Shown: piece after piece, positions 28,939-37,475 of the stretch
How the letters are laid out: every line of letters begins with the position of its first letter
How positions within the stretch are numbered: position 1 is the first letter of the stretch
From: Alphaproteobacteria bacterium
GTDB lineage: Bacteria > Pseudomonadota > Alphaproteobacteria > Caulobacterales > Caulobacteraceae
Assembly: GCA_018821435.1 (NCBI GenBank)
Contig: JAHJME010000012.1
Coordinates: 327,736-391,735, forward strand
DNA length: 64,000 bases
Direction: 5' to 3'
Translations under genes and position numbers: made by a program
Notes under the pieces: generated by a model
Database searches by the model: none
The model's input: only the letters and a program-made list of their open reading frames with translations
What the model was told of the DNA's origin: nothing

Positions 28939-29033
28939 CGCACACCTCGAAATCTGAAAGCCCGCGGAGACCCTCGCCCCACCCGGGGCGCAGTCCTCAA
29001 CGCTGCATGAACTCTCACATAAACGCGCGCAAA

Positions 29034-29054
29034 TGTCAAGAACAAAGGCGGAAC
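29034..29054 (-). promoter_or_regulatory. LexA (SOS) box abutting a -35 element
   Basis: On the minus strand GTTC-CGCCTTT-GTTC (29054-29040) is an exact alphaproteobacterial LexA site (GTTC-N7-GTTC). It is directly followed by TTGACA (29039-29034), a perfect -35 hexamer directed toward the terminase-like gene. The -10 is weak. The layout is that of a LexA-repressed SOS promoter. The RidA-like gene diverges on the other side, 107 bp from the box. Confidence 0.75.
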
Positions 29055-29160
29055 ATATCCGCCCACCCTTGGGGCAAGCGCGACGCTCCCGCTGCGTTCG
29101 AGCCTTGCGGCGCCGTCCGACAGCGCGCCAGTCTGCCGGCTGGTCATCGAGGGTTCGAAC

Positions 29161-29541
29161 ATGCCGCGCGAAATCATCTACACCCCCGCCGCCCCCAAGC
29201 CGCCGCCCACCTACAGCCAGGCCGTGAAGGCCGCCGGCCTGGTGTTCGTCTCCGGGACCGCCCCGACCGATCCGGCCACCGGCCAGTTCGCCGCCGGGGG
29301 CGCGGCCGCTCAAACGGCGCAGTGCCTGCGAAACATCCAGCTCATCCTGGAGGCCGCCGGCTCAAGTCTCGACAAGGCGGTAAGCGCCACCATCGTCCTC
29401 GCCGACGAGGACGACTTCGCCGCCGTCAACGAGGAGTGGCTGACGTGGTTTCCCACCAACCCGCCAGCCCGCCAGGGCGCCAAGCTCCCCGCACGCATCC
29501 CCGGCCTGAAGGTCTCGATCGCCATGATCGCCGAAGCCTAG
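29161..29541 (+). CDS. RidA/YjgF-family protein
   Basis: A 126-residue YjgF/YER057c/UK114 fold protein: PPTYSQAVKAAGLVFVSGTA, then NIQLILEAAGSSLDKAVSATIVL and PARIPGLKVSIAMIAEA. The substrate-binding Arg near the C-terminus is kept, but the Glu that follows in enamine deaminases (EIEAIA in RidA) is replaced (SIAMIA), so it may belong to a non-deaminase subgroup. Cytoplasmic, trimeric by family. Divergent from the LexA-boxed gene. Confidence 0.9.
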   Translation: MPREIIYTPAAPKPPPTYSQAVKAAGLVFVSGTAPTDPATGQFAAGGAAAQTAQCLRNIQLILEAAGSSLDKAVSATIVLADEDDFAAVNEEWLTWFPTNPPARQGAKLPARIPGLKVSIAMIAEA

Positions 29542-29614
29542 CGCCCCACCGAGCCACCCCGAAAATTCACCCGCCGGGCGCTGGTCCAGCTTCGTCCTCG
29601 CGCGTTACTTCGCC

Positions 29615-29989
29615 ATGACCAGATCCATGGCGCTCCTGCTCGCCACCCTCCTCGCCGCGCCCCTCGCCGCCCAGGCCGCCGCCCCGCACCCGGCCAATGT
29701 CGCCGCGGCCTTCGGCAACACCGTGCTGACCATCGACCCCGACGGGCGGTCCCGGAAGATATGGCTCAATCCCGACGGCACTTGGACCGGTCTCAGCCGC
29801 CGCGGCCTGGACCTGGCCGGCAAGTGGACGGCGCAAGGCGACAAGGTCTGCCTGAAGCAGTCCAAACCCCGGCTGATCGGCAGCCTCTGCGAGACCTTCC
29901 CGTCAAAGCTCGACGCGGGCGTCGAAACCAAGGACCCCACCGGCAAGACGATCCGCCTGAAACTCGTCAAAGGCCACGTCACGAAATAG
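29615..29989 (+). CDS. Small secreted hypothetical protein
   Basis: A 124-residue protein with a clear signal peptide (MTRSMALLLATLLAAPLAAQ, cleavage after AQAA). The mature part is beta-rich with repeated NPDGTWTGL and KWTAQGDKVCLKQSK blocks and two cysteines likely forming a disulphide. It has the look of a short META/lipocalin-like periplasmic domain, but I cannot name a family. It is 73 bp after the RidA-like gene on the same strand. Confidence 0.72.
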   Translation: MTRSMALLLATLLAAPLAAQAAAPHPANVAAAFGNTVLTIDPDGRSRKIWLNPDGTWTGLSRRGLDLAGKWTAQGDKVCLKQSKPRLIGSLCETFPSKLDAGVETKDPTGKTIRLKLVKGHVTK

Positions 29990-30038
29990 CGGCCGCCGCC
30001 GAACGCCGCTTACATCCATGAGCGAACGTCCTATCGCA

Positions 30039-30273
30039 CCTCCTCTCCCCCCGACCCCGGCCTTGAGCCGGGGGAAGAGTGGGGAGAGGGTCGGGAGAGG
30101 GGCGACGCCGGCCTCAACGCTTGCACGATGGTCCAGCCATGACCCCGCCGCGTGGCGGCGACACCAGGCTAGCCGTCCGTCCATGGGTCTTGGCTGAACC
30201 TGGAGCGGCAACGGCGATGCCGCGTCGCCCCTCTCCCTACCCTCTCCCCTCTCGCTTCGCGGGGGGCGAGGAG
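30039..30273. repeat. Palindromic element family B, copy 3
   Basis: A 235-bp copy in the same orientation as the one at 21661, sharing the ACGATGGTCCAGCCATGACC and CACCAGGCTAGCCGTCCGTC central blocks and the outer C-rich and G-rich arms. It fills most of the 373-bp gap between the secreted protein and the GFA-family gene; the flanking bases 29990-30038 and 30274-30362 show nothing else. Confidence 0.85.
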
Positions 30274-30362
30274 CGCCAGTGTCCGCAACGGGTCGAAGGC
30301 ACACATCGCCCCAGCCTCAGATAGCAGACCTTCGGACCCTGGCGCCGACGCGGAGCCGGCGG

Positions 30363-30815
30363 CTAACCCCGCCCCGCATACCCCGCCATCAACCCGCCCC
30401 AGGCCTCCGCCGGCGGAAACGCCGGATAGCTCTCCACCGCCGGCGTCGTCACCCAGGCCAGCTTCTCGCTGGTGAACGTCTCCGCATACGGCTCCAGCCC
30501 GTCGACCCCATCGTCGAACAGCGTCGAGCGCACATTCACAAACTGCGGGATCGCGCTGGGCCGGGTGAACATCCAGCTCATGCAGTGGGGGCAGAAGAAA
30601 TGGCGGACGTCCTCGCCGTGCAGCCCGCCGATGACCGGCTCGCCCGCCGTCACCTCGAACGCCTCGGCCGCGAACAGCGCGCTCAGCGAGAACGCGCTGG
30701 CCGTCATCCGCTGACAGCCCGTGCAGTGGCACGCCATGGTCACCAGCGGCCCCGCCGTCACCCTGAACCGCACCTGCCCGCATCGGCATCCCCCGACCCA
30801 CGGCAACTCGCTCAT
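30363..30815 (-). CDS. GFA-family (CENP-V/GFA) zinc protein
   Basis: A 150-residue member of the glutathione-dependent formaldehyde-activating enzyme family. Zinc-binding cysteines appear as GGCRCGQVRF, CHCTGCQRM and FFCPHCMSW. The family was named for formaldehyde/glutathione adduct formation but most members are uncharacterised, so that role is not assured. Starts at ATG 30815 and reads towards the family B repeat. Its gap to gmk is filled by a family A repeat. Confidence 0.9.
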   Translation of the reverse strand: MSELPWVGGCRCGQVRFRVTAGPLVTMACHCTGCQRMTASAFSLSALFAAEAFEVTAGEPVIGGLHGEDVRHFFCPHCMSWMFTRPSAIPQFVNVRSTLFDDGVDGLEPYAETFTSEKLAWVTTPAVESYPAFPPAEAWGGLMAGYAGRG

Positions 30816-30836
30816 CGCCCTCTCCTCAAGCTGTGC

Positions 30837-31014
30837 GCGCCGCAGGCGCCGTCATTGACCACGAACCACACGAACACCACGAACGCGCCCTTACCTCGGG
30901 CGAAGCCCAGCCAAGCCCCGCGCTCCGGCAGGATTTAGCGCCGCTTCGCGGCTGGCACGACCTCGTTCGTGGAGTTCGTGTGGTTCGTGGTCGACGGCAT
31001 GCACGCTGACGCAC
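30837..31014. repeat. Palindromic element family A, copy 2
   Basis: A ~178-bp inverted repeat: end hairpin GCGCCGCAGGCGC at 30837, arms GACCACGAACCACACGAACA (30857-30884) and TTCGTGTGGTTCGTGGTC (30965-30992, complementary), end block ACGCTGACGCACC. It occupies almost the whole gap between the GFA gene and gmk, including an internal GCCGCTTCGCGGC hairpin. Confidence 0.8.
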
Positions 31015-31030
31015 CAACGGCGTCGAAGAT

Positions 31031-31741
31031 CTACTTCTGGATCGGCCGCAACAGCGGCGACTTCACGGGCACGGCGTCCTCCGCCAACGTCTCGCCCAAC
31101 AGCCCGGTCACGAAGTCCGGCAGCCACGGATTACGCCCCGGCTTGATCCGCTCGGCCCGATAGATGTGGCCGAGATCCAGGTACGCCCGGTCGAAATTCT
31201 TGTTCACGATGACGTAGTCGTACTCGCCCCAGTGCTCGATCTCTTCGCGGCCCAGGGCCAGGCGCTGCTCGATGATCTCGTCCGAATCCTGGGCCCGGGC
31301 GTGCAGGCGCCGCGCCAGGTCCGACCACGACGGCGGCAGGATGAACACGCGCACGCTATCGTCCGGCATCAGCCGGGCGACCTGGGCCGCCCCCTGCCAG
31401 TCGATGTCGAACAACACGTCGGTGCCGGCGGTCAGGGCCTGCTCAACCGGCGCCTTGGGCGTGCCGTAGAGCTGGCCGTTCACCTCGGCCCATTCCAGCA
31501 GCTCGCCGCTGGCGATCATCGCCTTGAACTGGTCGCGGGTCTTGAAGAAGTACTCGCGCCCCTCCTCCTCGCCGGGCCGGGGCGCCCGCGTGGTGGCCGA
31601 GATCGACAGCATCAGGTCCTGGTGATCCCCCACCAGCCGCCGCGACAACGACGTCTTCCCCGCCCCCGCCGGACTGCTGATCAACATCAGCAACCCCCGC
31701 CGCACGGTCTCCCACGGCTTCGAATGGTCGTCCAACGTCAA
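31031..31741 (-). CDS. gmk: Guanylate kinase
   Basis: A 236-residue GMP kinase (ATP + GMP to ADP + GDP). P-loop SSPAGAGKTSLSRRL near residue 22, GMP-binding segments ISATTRAPRPGEEEGREYFF and EVNGQLYGTPKAPV, and a lid-containing C-terminal half. The TTG start at 31741 is preferred since GAGGG lies eight nt upstream and upstream codons run into a repeat. The last gene of the conserved fab-mltG-yicC-gmk block on this strand; family A repeats lie on both sides. Confidence 0.95.
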   Translation of the reverse strand: MTLDDHSKPWETVRRGLLMLISSPAGAGKTSLSRRLVGDHQDLMLSISATTRAPRPGEEEGREYFFKTRDQFKAMIASGELLEWAEVNGQLYGTPKAPVEQALTAGTDVLFDIDWQGAAQVARLMPDDSVRVFILPPSWSDLARRLHARAQDSDEIIEQRLALGREEIEHWGEYDYVIVNKNFDRAYLDLGHIYRAERIKPGRNPWLPDFVTGLLGETLAEDAVPVKSPLLRPIQK

Positions 31742-31756
31742 CCGACTGCCCTCATG

Positions 31757-31898
31757 GCCGCGAAGCGGCGATCTGACACGAAGGCCACCAAGGTCACAAA
31801 GCCCACCAAGGGCTCCACCCACATCCGCATCGCGCCGGCCCCCTTCGTGATCTTCGTGACCTTGGTGGCCTTCGTGTCGAGATTGGTCGCCTGCGGCT
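31757..31898. repeat. Palindromic element family A, copy 3 (divergent)
   Basis: Fills the yicC-gmk gap. End hairpin GCCGCGAAGCGGC (31757), arms GACACGAAGGCCACCAAGG (31775 on) and CCTTGGTGGCCTTCGTGTC (31860-31878), with repeated CACCAAGG units instead of CACGAAC. Orientation is opposite to copy 2. The same architecture with different arm sequence suggests the hairpin shape is conserved rather than the sequence. Confidence 0.75.
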
Positions 31899-31900
31899 TA

Positions 31901-32782
31901 TCACTCAACATTCTGCACCTGCTCGCGGAACTGCTCGATGGTGGCCTTGAGGTCCAGGCCGACCGTCGTCAAGGCCGCGAGTTGCGCCTTCGAGCACAGC
32001 GTATTGGCCTCGCGCATGAATTCCTGGGTCAGGAAGTCCAGCCGTCGTCCAACGGCGCTATCGCTCGCCAGGAGCGCGCGGGCCGCGTCCACGTGGCCGG
32101 ACAGCCGGTCCAGCTCCTCGCGCACGTCGGCCTTCACCGCCATGGCGGCGGCCTCCTGGACGATGCGGTCCTCAGTGGCCGCCTCGCCCGCAAGTTCCTT
32201 CAGCCGCGCCTCGAAGCGGGCCTTGATCGCCGCCGGCTGGCCCGAGGCGATCTCGGCCGCCTGGCCCTGCCGTTCGCCGATCCGGTCGACCTGGTCGGTC
32301 AGCACGCCCAGCAGGGACGCGCCCTCCTCCAGCCGCGCCGTCAGCAGCCCGTTCAGCGCGGCGCCGATGGAGCCGGCGATCGCGGCCTCCAGTTCGGCCT
32401 GGGCTTCGGGGTCCAGCCCCGCGTCGTCCGCCTCGATCACGCCCCGCAGCGCCAGCAGGCCGTCCAGCCGCGGCGCCTTGATCCGCCCGTCCTTCATGAA
32501 CGGCGCGCCCAGCGCCAGGTAGCGCTCCAGCTGGTCCACGTTCACCCGCACGGAGACCGCGCCCTCCGAGCGCTTGGCCTGGACACCGACGGTGATGTTG
32601 CCGCGCTGGAAGCGGGCCTGCGCCCCCTCCTTCGCCGCGCGCTCCAGGCCCTCGAACCCCGGCGGCCCCTTGAACCTGACCTCCAGGTTTCGCCCGTTGA
32701 CGCTCCGCGCCTCGACCGCCCAGGTCCAGCCCCCCAGCGCCCCCTCGGCCCGCCCGAACCCGGTCATCCCCGATATCGGCAT
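31901..32782 (-). CDS. yicC: YicC-family endoribonuclease/stress protein
   Basis: A 293-residue cytoplasmic protein with the full family profile: start MPISGMTGFGRAEG, SVNGRNLEVRFKGPPGFEGL, the mid-region RLDGLLALRGVIEADD, and the C-terminal DFLTQEFMREANTLCSKAQ block followed by KATIEQFREQVQNVE. YicC proteins are ring-forming RNases reported to act on small RNAs. The order mltG-yicC-gmk is conserved in many alphaproteobacteria. Family A repeats lie directly before and after it. Confidence 0.96.
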   Translation of the reverse strand: MPISGMTGFGRAEGALGGWTWAVEARSVNGRNLEVRFKGPPGFEGLERAAKEGAQARFQRGNITVGVQAKRSEGAVSVRVNVDQLERYLALGAPFMKDGRIKAPRLDGLLALRGVIEADDAGLDPEAQAELEAAIAGSIGAALNGLLTARLEEGASLLGVLTDQVDRIGERQGQAAEIASGQPAAIKARFEARLKELAGEAATEDRIVQEAAAMAVKADVREELDRLSGHVDAARALLASDSAVGRRLDFLTQEFMREANTLCSKAQLAALTTVGLDLKATIEQFREQVQNVE

Positions 32783-32804
32783 CAGCCGCGTCCCCGCTCA
32801 GCGC

Positions 32805-32944
32805 GCGCCGGAGGCGCTGTCATATTCGTCCACGAACCACACGAACCACGCAAACGGGAGTCCAACGCGACGCCGCGCCCGCCGATGGCCCGCGTTGGTG
32901 GGGTTCGTGTGGTTCGTGGACGATTCAATCGGCGCTGACGCGCC
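32805..32944. repeat. Palindromic element family A, copy 4
   Basis: Fills the mltG-yicC gap. Ends GCGCCGGAGGCGC (32805-32817) and GGCGCTGACGCGCC (32931-32944); arms GTCCACGAACCACACGAACC at 32828 and GGTTCGTGTGGTTCGTGGAC ending 32921. The right end is identical to that of copy 5 at 63317. Confidence 0.82.
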
Positions 32945-32957
32945 ACGGCGCTCGCCA

Positions 32958-33962
32958 TCATCGTCCCCCCGCCGCGCGTTGGCGTTCGAGGGCGCGCCAC
33001 CGCTGTACATTCTGCTCGTGGGCCTCGTAGGTCGTGGCGAAGGCGTGGCCGCCCGTGCCGTCGGCGACGAAGTACAGCTCGTCGGTTTTCGGCGGGTTCA
33101 GCACCGCCGCCAGCGCCTCGCGGCCCGGATTGGCGATCGGCCCCGGCGGCAGGCCGGCGACCTTGTAGGAGTTCCAGGGCGTGTCGGCCGCCAGCTCCGA
33201 GGCGCGGATGCCCCGGCCCAGCGGCCGGCCCTTGGTGATCCCGTAGATGATCGTCGGGTCGCTCTGCAGCAGCATGCCGGCCCGCAGCCGGTTGACGAAG
33301 ATCGCCGCCACCCGCGGCCGCTCCGACGCCACACCCGTTTCCTTCTCGACGATCGAGGCCAGGGTCACCGCCTGCTCCGGCGAGCTCAGCGGCAGGCCCG
33401 GCTGGCGCCCGGCCCACAGCTCCGCCAGCAGCTTGTCGTGGGCGTCGCGCATCCGCTGGATCACCGCCTCGCGGGTCTCGCCGCGCTGGACGTCGTAGGT
33501 GTTCGGCAGCACCGAGCCTTCCGGCGGCTCGGCCGCCGTTCCCGTCAGCACGGGCGAGGCGTTGACCGCGTCCAGCACCATGCCGCTGGTCCAGCCCTCG
33601 GGGATGGTGATGGCGCGCCGCACGACCTTGCCGGCGCGGATGTCGGCCAGCACCCGGGCCATCGAGGCGCCGGACTTCACTTCGTATTCGCCGGCCTTCA
33701 GCTCGCCGGCCGCGCCGGTGATCCGGGCCGCCAGGGCGAACAGGCCGGCCGAGGAGATCACCCCCGCCGCGTGCAGCGTATGGCCGATCTTGCCGACGCC
33801 CGAGCCGCGCTCCAGCGTGACCACGGTCAGGTCGCCGGTCTCGGCCTTGGGCCCCGGACCCGCGTAGCTCCACACCCCGGCCAGGGCGACCAGGATCGCC
33901 AGGCCCAGGGCGATCAGGGCGCCCCCGCCCGCCGCGCGCTTCGAGATGCGCCGGCGGCTCAC
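32958..33962 (-). CDS. mltG: Endolytic peptidoglycan transglycosylase MltG
   Basis: A 334-residue inner-membrane lytic transglycosylase that cuts nascent glycan strands. One N-terminal helix (residues 12-33) anchors it; the LysM-like region (VVTLERGSGVGKIGHTLHAAG) precedes the YceG catalytic domain with Glu in TLASIVEKETGVASERP and SDPTIIYGITKG, PWNSYKVAGLPPGPIANPG. GTG 33962 overlaps the fabF stop (GTGA), coupling it to fatty-acid synthesis genes as in related genomes. Confidence 0.97.
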   Translation of the reverse strand: MSRRRISKRAAGGGALIALGLAILVALAGVWSYAGPGPKAETGDLTVVTLERGSGVGKIGHTLHAAGVISSAGLFALAARITGAAGELKAGEYEVKSGASMARVLADIRAGKVVRRAITIPEGWTSGMVLDAVNASPVLTGTAAEPPEGSVLPNTYDVQRGETREAVIQRMRDAHDKLLAELWAGRQPGLPLSSPEQAVTLASIVEKETGVASERPRVAAIFVNRLRAGMLLQSDPTIIYGITKGRPLGRGIRASELAADTPWNSYKVAGLPPGPIANPGREALAAVLNPPKTDELYFVADGTGGHAFATTYEAHEQNVQRWRALERQRAAGGR

Positions 33963-35242
33963 TTGTATTTCTTGAAGATCACCGAGGCGTTGGTGCCGCC
34001 GAAGCCGAAGCTGTTCGACAGCGCCACATTGATCTCCATCGGCTTGGCCTTGTGGGGCACGAGGTCGATCTTGGTCGCGACGGAGGGGTTGTCCAGGTTG
34101 ATCGTCGGCGGCGCGATCTGGTCGCGGATCGCCAGGCAGGCGAACGCCGCCTCGATCGCGCCGGCCGCGCCCAGCAGGTGGCCGGTGGCCGACTTGGTCG
34201 AGCTCATGGTGGCCTTGTCCGCCGCGTCGCCCAGCAGCCGCTCCACCGCGCCCAGCTCGATCTCGTCGCCCAGGGGCGTCGAGGTGCCGTGGGCGTTGAT
34301 GTAGTCGACGTCGGCCATCGAGAGCCCCGCGTCCTTCAGGGCCGCCGTCATCGCGCGGTAGCCGCCGGCGCCGTCCTCGGCCGGGGCCGTGATGTGATAG
34401 GCGTCGCCGCCCATGCCGTAGCCGATGACCTCGGCGTAGATCTTGGCCCCGCGCGCCAGGGCGTGCTCGAGCTCCTCCAGCACCACGATGCCGGCGCCTT
34501 CGCCCATGACGAAGCCGTCGCGGTCCTTGTCGTAGGGCCGGCTGGCCTTCTCAGGCGTGTCGTTGAAGCCGGTCGACATGGCGCGGCAGGCGATGAAGCC
34601 GGCGATGCCCACCGGCACCACGCTGGCCTCGGCCCCGCCGGCGATCATCACGTCGGCGTCGCCGTACTTGATGATCCGGGCGGCGTCGCCGATGGCGTGG
34701 GCGCCCGTGGCGCAGGCCGTGACCACGGCGTGGTTCGGGCCGGTGAAGCCGTAGCGGATCGAGACCTGGCCGCTGATCAGGTTGATGAGCGCCGAGGGGA
34801 TGAAGAACGGGCTGACCCGGCGGGGGCCCTTCTCATGCAGCTCGATGGCCGTCTCGGCGATGGTGCCCAGACCGCCGATGCCCGAGCCGATCATCACGCC
34901 GGTCCGCTCGCGGCTCTCCGCGTCCTCGGGCATCCAGCCGGCGTCACGCACGGCCTCGTCGGCCGCGGCGATGCCGTAGAGGATGAAATCGTCGACCCGG
35001 CGCCGGTCCTTGGGCGACATGGTCTTGTCGGGGTCGAACGAGCCCTCGATATCCGGGCCGCCGCCGCCTCTGCCGTCGACCCGCGGAACTTCGCAGGCGA
35101 CCTTGCAGGCATAGTCGGACACGTCGAACGCGGAGATCTTCCCCGCCCCGGACTTGCCCTCCAGGATTTTCTTCCAGGTCAGCTCGGTTCCCTGCCCCAG
35201 CGGGGTGAGAAGCCCGATGCCGGTGACGACGACTCGACGCAT
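33959..35242 (-). CDS. fabF: 3-oxoacyl-ACP synthase II
   Basis: A 427-residue beta-ketoacyl-ACP synthase (KAS II) that elongates acyl-ACP with malonyl-ACP. Active-site Cys in VTACATGAHAIG, His in INAHGTSTPLGD and His in KSATGHLLGAAGAIE; ending SNSFGFGGTNASVIF. Starts MRRVVVTGIGLLTPLGQG. It sits between acpP and mltG; a hairpin followed by T-rich sequence in the acpP-fabF gap may lower its level relative to acpP. Confidence 0.98.
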   Translation of the reverse strand: MRRVVVTGIGLLTPLGQGTELTWKKILEGKSGAGKISAFDVSDYACKVACEVPRVDGRGGGGPDIEGSFDPDKTMSPKDRRRVDDFILYGIAAADEAVRDAGWMPEDAESRERTGVMIGSGIGGLGTIAETAIELHEKGPRRVSPFFIPSALINLISGQVSIRYGFTGPNHAVVTACATGAHAIGDAARIIKYGDADVMIAGGAEASVVPVGIAGFIACRAMSTGFNDTPEKASRPYDKDRDGFVMGEGAGIVVLEELEHALARGAKIYAEVIGYGMGGDAYHITAPAEDGAGGYRAMTAALKDAGLSMADVDYINAHGTSTPLGDEIELGAVERLLGDAADKATMSSTKSATGHLLGAAGAIEAAFACLAIRDQIAPPTINLDNPSVATKIDLVPHKAKPMEINVALSNSFGFGGTNASVIFKKYK

Positions 35243-35253
35243 GGCCCTACCTC

Positions 35254-35305
35254 AGAAACGAAACCGCCGCGCCATCGGGCTCGAAGTGACCCAGGGACGC
35301 GGCGG
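35254..35305 (-). terminator. Hairpin with T-tract between acpP and fabF
   Basis: Minus-strand stem CCGCCGCG/CGCGGCGG (35305-35298 with 35271-35264) with a 26-nt loop, then TTTCGTTTC. It looks like a partial intrinsic terminator after acpP, which would explain much higher acyl-carrier-protein expression than fabF; read-through is needed for downstream genes unless fabF has its own promoter. Confidence 0.6.
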
Positions 35306-35334
35306 CTCTTGATCCAGTGCGTGAAGAAACGGCC

Positions 35335-35574
35335 TTAGCCGCCCAGCCGCTCACTGATGAATTTCACGGCATCGCCGACGGTCTGAATGTGCTCAGCCGC
35401 GTCGTCGGGGATTTCGATGTCGAACTCTTCCTCGAACGCCATCACCAGCTCGACGTTGTCGAGGCTGTCGGCGCCCAGGTCGTCGATGAAGGAAGCCTTC
35501 TCGGTGACCTTCTCGGGGTCGGCATCGAGGTGCTCGATAACAATCTTGCGGACGCGTTCAAGAACGTCGGACAT
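35335..35574 (-). CDS. acpP: Acyl carrier protein
   Basis: A 79-residue acidic helical carrier with the 4'-phosphopantetheine serine in [18 protein letters not shown]. Starts [16 protein letters not shown]. It shuttles acyl intermediates of fatty-acid synthesis. In order fabD-fabG-acpP-fabF; 121 bp separate it from fabG, enough for its own promoter. Confidence 0.98.
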   Translation of the reverse strand: MSDVLERVRKIVIEHLDADPEKVTEKASFIDDLGADSLDNVELVMAFEEEFDIEIPDDAAEHIQTVGDAVKFISERLGG

Positions 35575-35695
35575 TTGGGTAGGTCCCTCAGGGCTTAGTC
35601 AGTGCTTGCATCGACGACGGTGAGGTTGAAGTCAACTATCGCCTTGGTGATCAAATTCGGGGGCCGGGTAGCATGTTCCCCCCGCTTGGCGATAG

Positions 35696-36436
35696 TCAGA
35701 TCATCGCCATGCCGCCGTTGACGTGCAGGGTCTGGCCAGTGACGTAGCTGGCCTCGGTGGACGCCAGATAGGCGCACGCGGCGGCCACGTCACCCCCCAC
35801 GCCCAGCCGACCGGCCGGAATCGTACCCAGGATCTGGGTTTTCTGCTGTTCGGTCAGCGCGTCGGTCATCGGGCTTTCGATAAAGCCGGGCGCCACGCAA
35901 TTCACGGTGATGCCGCGGGTGGCGACTTCCTGGGCCAGCGCCTTCGAGAAGCCGATCATCCCGGCCTTGGAGGCCGCGTAGTTGGCCTGTCCGGGGTTGC
36001 CCATCACGCCCACCACCGAGGTGATTCCGATGATCCGGCCGAAGCGGCGCTTCATCATCCCGCGCATGGCGGCGCGACTCAGGCGGAAGTAGCTCTCCAG
36101 ATTGACCTTGAGGACCGTTTCCCAGTCCTCGTCCTTCATCCGCATCAGCAGGCCGTCCTTGGTGATGCCGGCGTTGGCCACCAGGATGTCGAGCGGGGCG
36201 CCAGCCGCGGCTTCCGCCGTTTCGACCAGGCCGTCGACGGCCGCCGAATCGGAGAGATTCGCCGCGGCCACGGAAACCCGCTCACCCAGCGACCCCGCCA
36301 GCTCGTGCAGGACGGCCTCCCGCGTGCCCGAAAGCACCACGTGAGCGCCCTGGGCGTGCAAAGTCTTGGCGATTTCGGCGCCGATGCCGCCGGTGGCGCC
36401 GGTGACGAGGGCGGTCTTGCCGGTAAGGTCGAACAT
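35696..36436 (-). CDS. fabG: 3-oxoacyl-ACP reductase
   Basis: A 246-residue NADPH-dependent SDR. Cofactor motif TGATGGIGAEIAKTL, NAG in LVANAGITKDG, catalytic Ser in ITSVVGVMGNP and Y-x3-K in NYAASKAGMIGF; closing YVTGQTLHVNGGMAMI is diagnostic for FabG. Nine bp separate it from fabD, so both are one operon. Confidence 0.98.
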   Translation of the reverse strand: MFDLTGKTALVTGATGGIGAEIAKTLHAQGAHVVLSGTREAVLHELAGSLGERVSVAAANLSDSAAVDGLVETAEAAAGAPLDILVANAGITKDGLLMRMKDEDWETVLKVNLESYFRLSRAAMRGMMKRRFGRIIGITSVVGVMGNPGQANYAASKAGMIGFSKALAQEVATRGITVNCVAPGFIESPMTDALTEQQKTQILGTIPAGRLGVGGDVAAACAYLASTEASYVTGQTLHVNGGMAMI

Positions 36437-36445
36437 GCTGGCCTC

Positions 36446-37390
36446 TCAGAGCGACTTGGCGAAGGCTTCGAGATCGGCGGGGCCGTTCAGGGGAACGGCT
36501 TCCGAGTCGGGCGCGATGCGCTTGGCCATGCCGCACAGAACCTTGCCGGCCCCGGCCTCAGCAAAGCGGGTGACCCCGCCGGTCTCGGCCATCCAGATCA
36601 TGCTTTCACGCCAACGGACCCGGCCGGTGACCTGTTCCACCAGCATCCGGCGGATGGCCGCGGGGTCGTTGGTCGGCGTAGCGATGACATTGGCCACCAG
36701 CGGCGCGCGCGGGCTGACGATCGTCGCCCCGGCCAGCGCCTCGGCCATCTCGTCGGCCGCAGGCTGCATCAAGGGGCAGTGGAACGGCGCAGAGACGTTC
36801 AGCGGGATCGCCCGCGCGCCCAGCTCCTTGGCCTTCTCGATCGCCTTGTCCACGGCGGCCTTGTCGCCGGAGATCACCACATTGCCGTTGTTGTTGTCGT
36901 TGGCCACGACGCAGACCCCCACCTCGGAGCCGGCCTTGGCGGCCGCCTCGGCCAGCGCCAGATCGGTCTTGGGGCCGATCAGCGACGCCATGGCGCCCTC
37001 GCCCACCGGCACGGCCCGCTGCATGGCCTGGCCGCGCAGTTTCAGCAGGCGCGCGGTGTCCGACAGGCTGATCGCGCCGGCCGACGCCAGGGCCGAATAC
37101 TCACCCAGGCTGTGTCCAGCCACGAAGGCGGCCTTCTCGATCCCCAGGCCGAACTCCTTCTCGAGGGTCCGCATCACCGCCACGCTCACGGCCATCAGGG
37201 CCGGCTGCGCGTTTTCGGTCAGGGTCAGCTGGTCCTCGGGGCCGTCCTTCATCAGCGCGAACAGCTTCTGATTCAGCGCGTCGTCCACTTCCTGGAACAC
37301 CTCCCGCGCCGAGGCGAACGCCTCGGCCAGGTCCTGGCCCATGCCGAGGGTCTGGCTGCCCTGGCCGGGGAAGAGAAACGCGAGGGTCAT
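36446..37390 (-). CDS. fabD: Malonyl-CoA:ACP transacylase
   Basis: A 314-residue transacylase loading malonate on ACP. Start MTLAFLFPGQGSQTLGMGQD is the family hallmark; nucleophile Ser in GHSLGEYSALAS and catalytic His in VSAPFHCPLMQPA; Gln and Arg positions in the oxyanion and carboxylate sites fit. First gene of the fab operon; divergent from a dehydrogenase, with the promoters in the 85-bp gap. Confidence 0.98.
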   Translation of the reverse strand: MTLAFLFPGQGSQTLGMGQDLAEAFASAREVFQEVDDALNQKLFALMKDGPEDQLTLTENAQPALMAVSVAVMRTLEKEFGLGIEKAAFVAGHSLGEYSALASAGAISLSDTARLLKLRGQAMQRAVPVGEGAMASLIGPKTDLALAEAAAKAGSEVGVCVVANDNNNGNVVISGDKAAVDKAIEKAKELGARAIPLNVSAPFHCPLMQPAADEMAEALAGATIVSPRAPLVANVIATPTNDPAAIRRMLVEQVTGRVRWRESMIWMAETGGVTRFAEAGAGKVLCGMAKRIAPDSEAVPLNGPADLEAFAKSL

Positions 37391-37475
37391 GCGATCCCGC
37401 TCCTAGTGATTCCGAGGCGCGAGGGTTAGGGGATAGAACTGCCAAGAACAAGAATGACGAGTTGGGGAGTAATGC

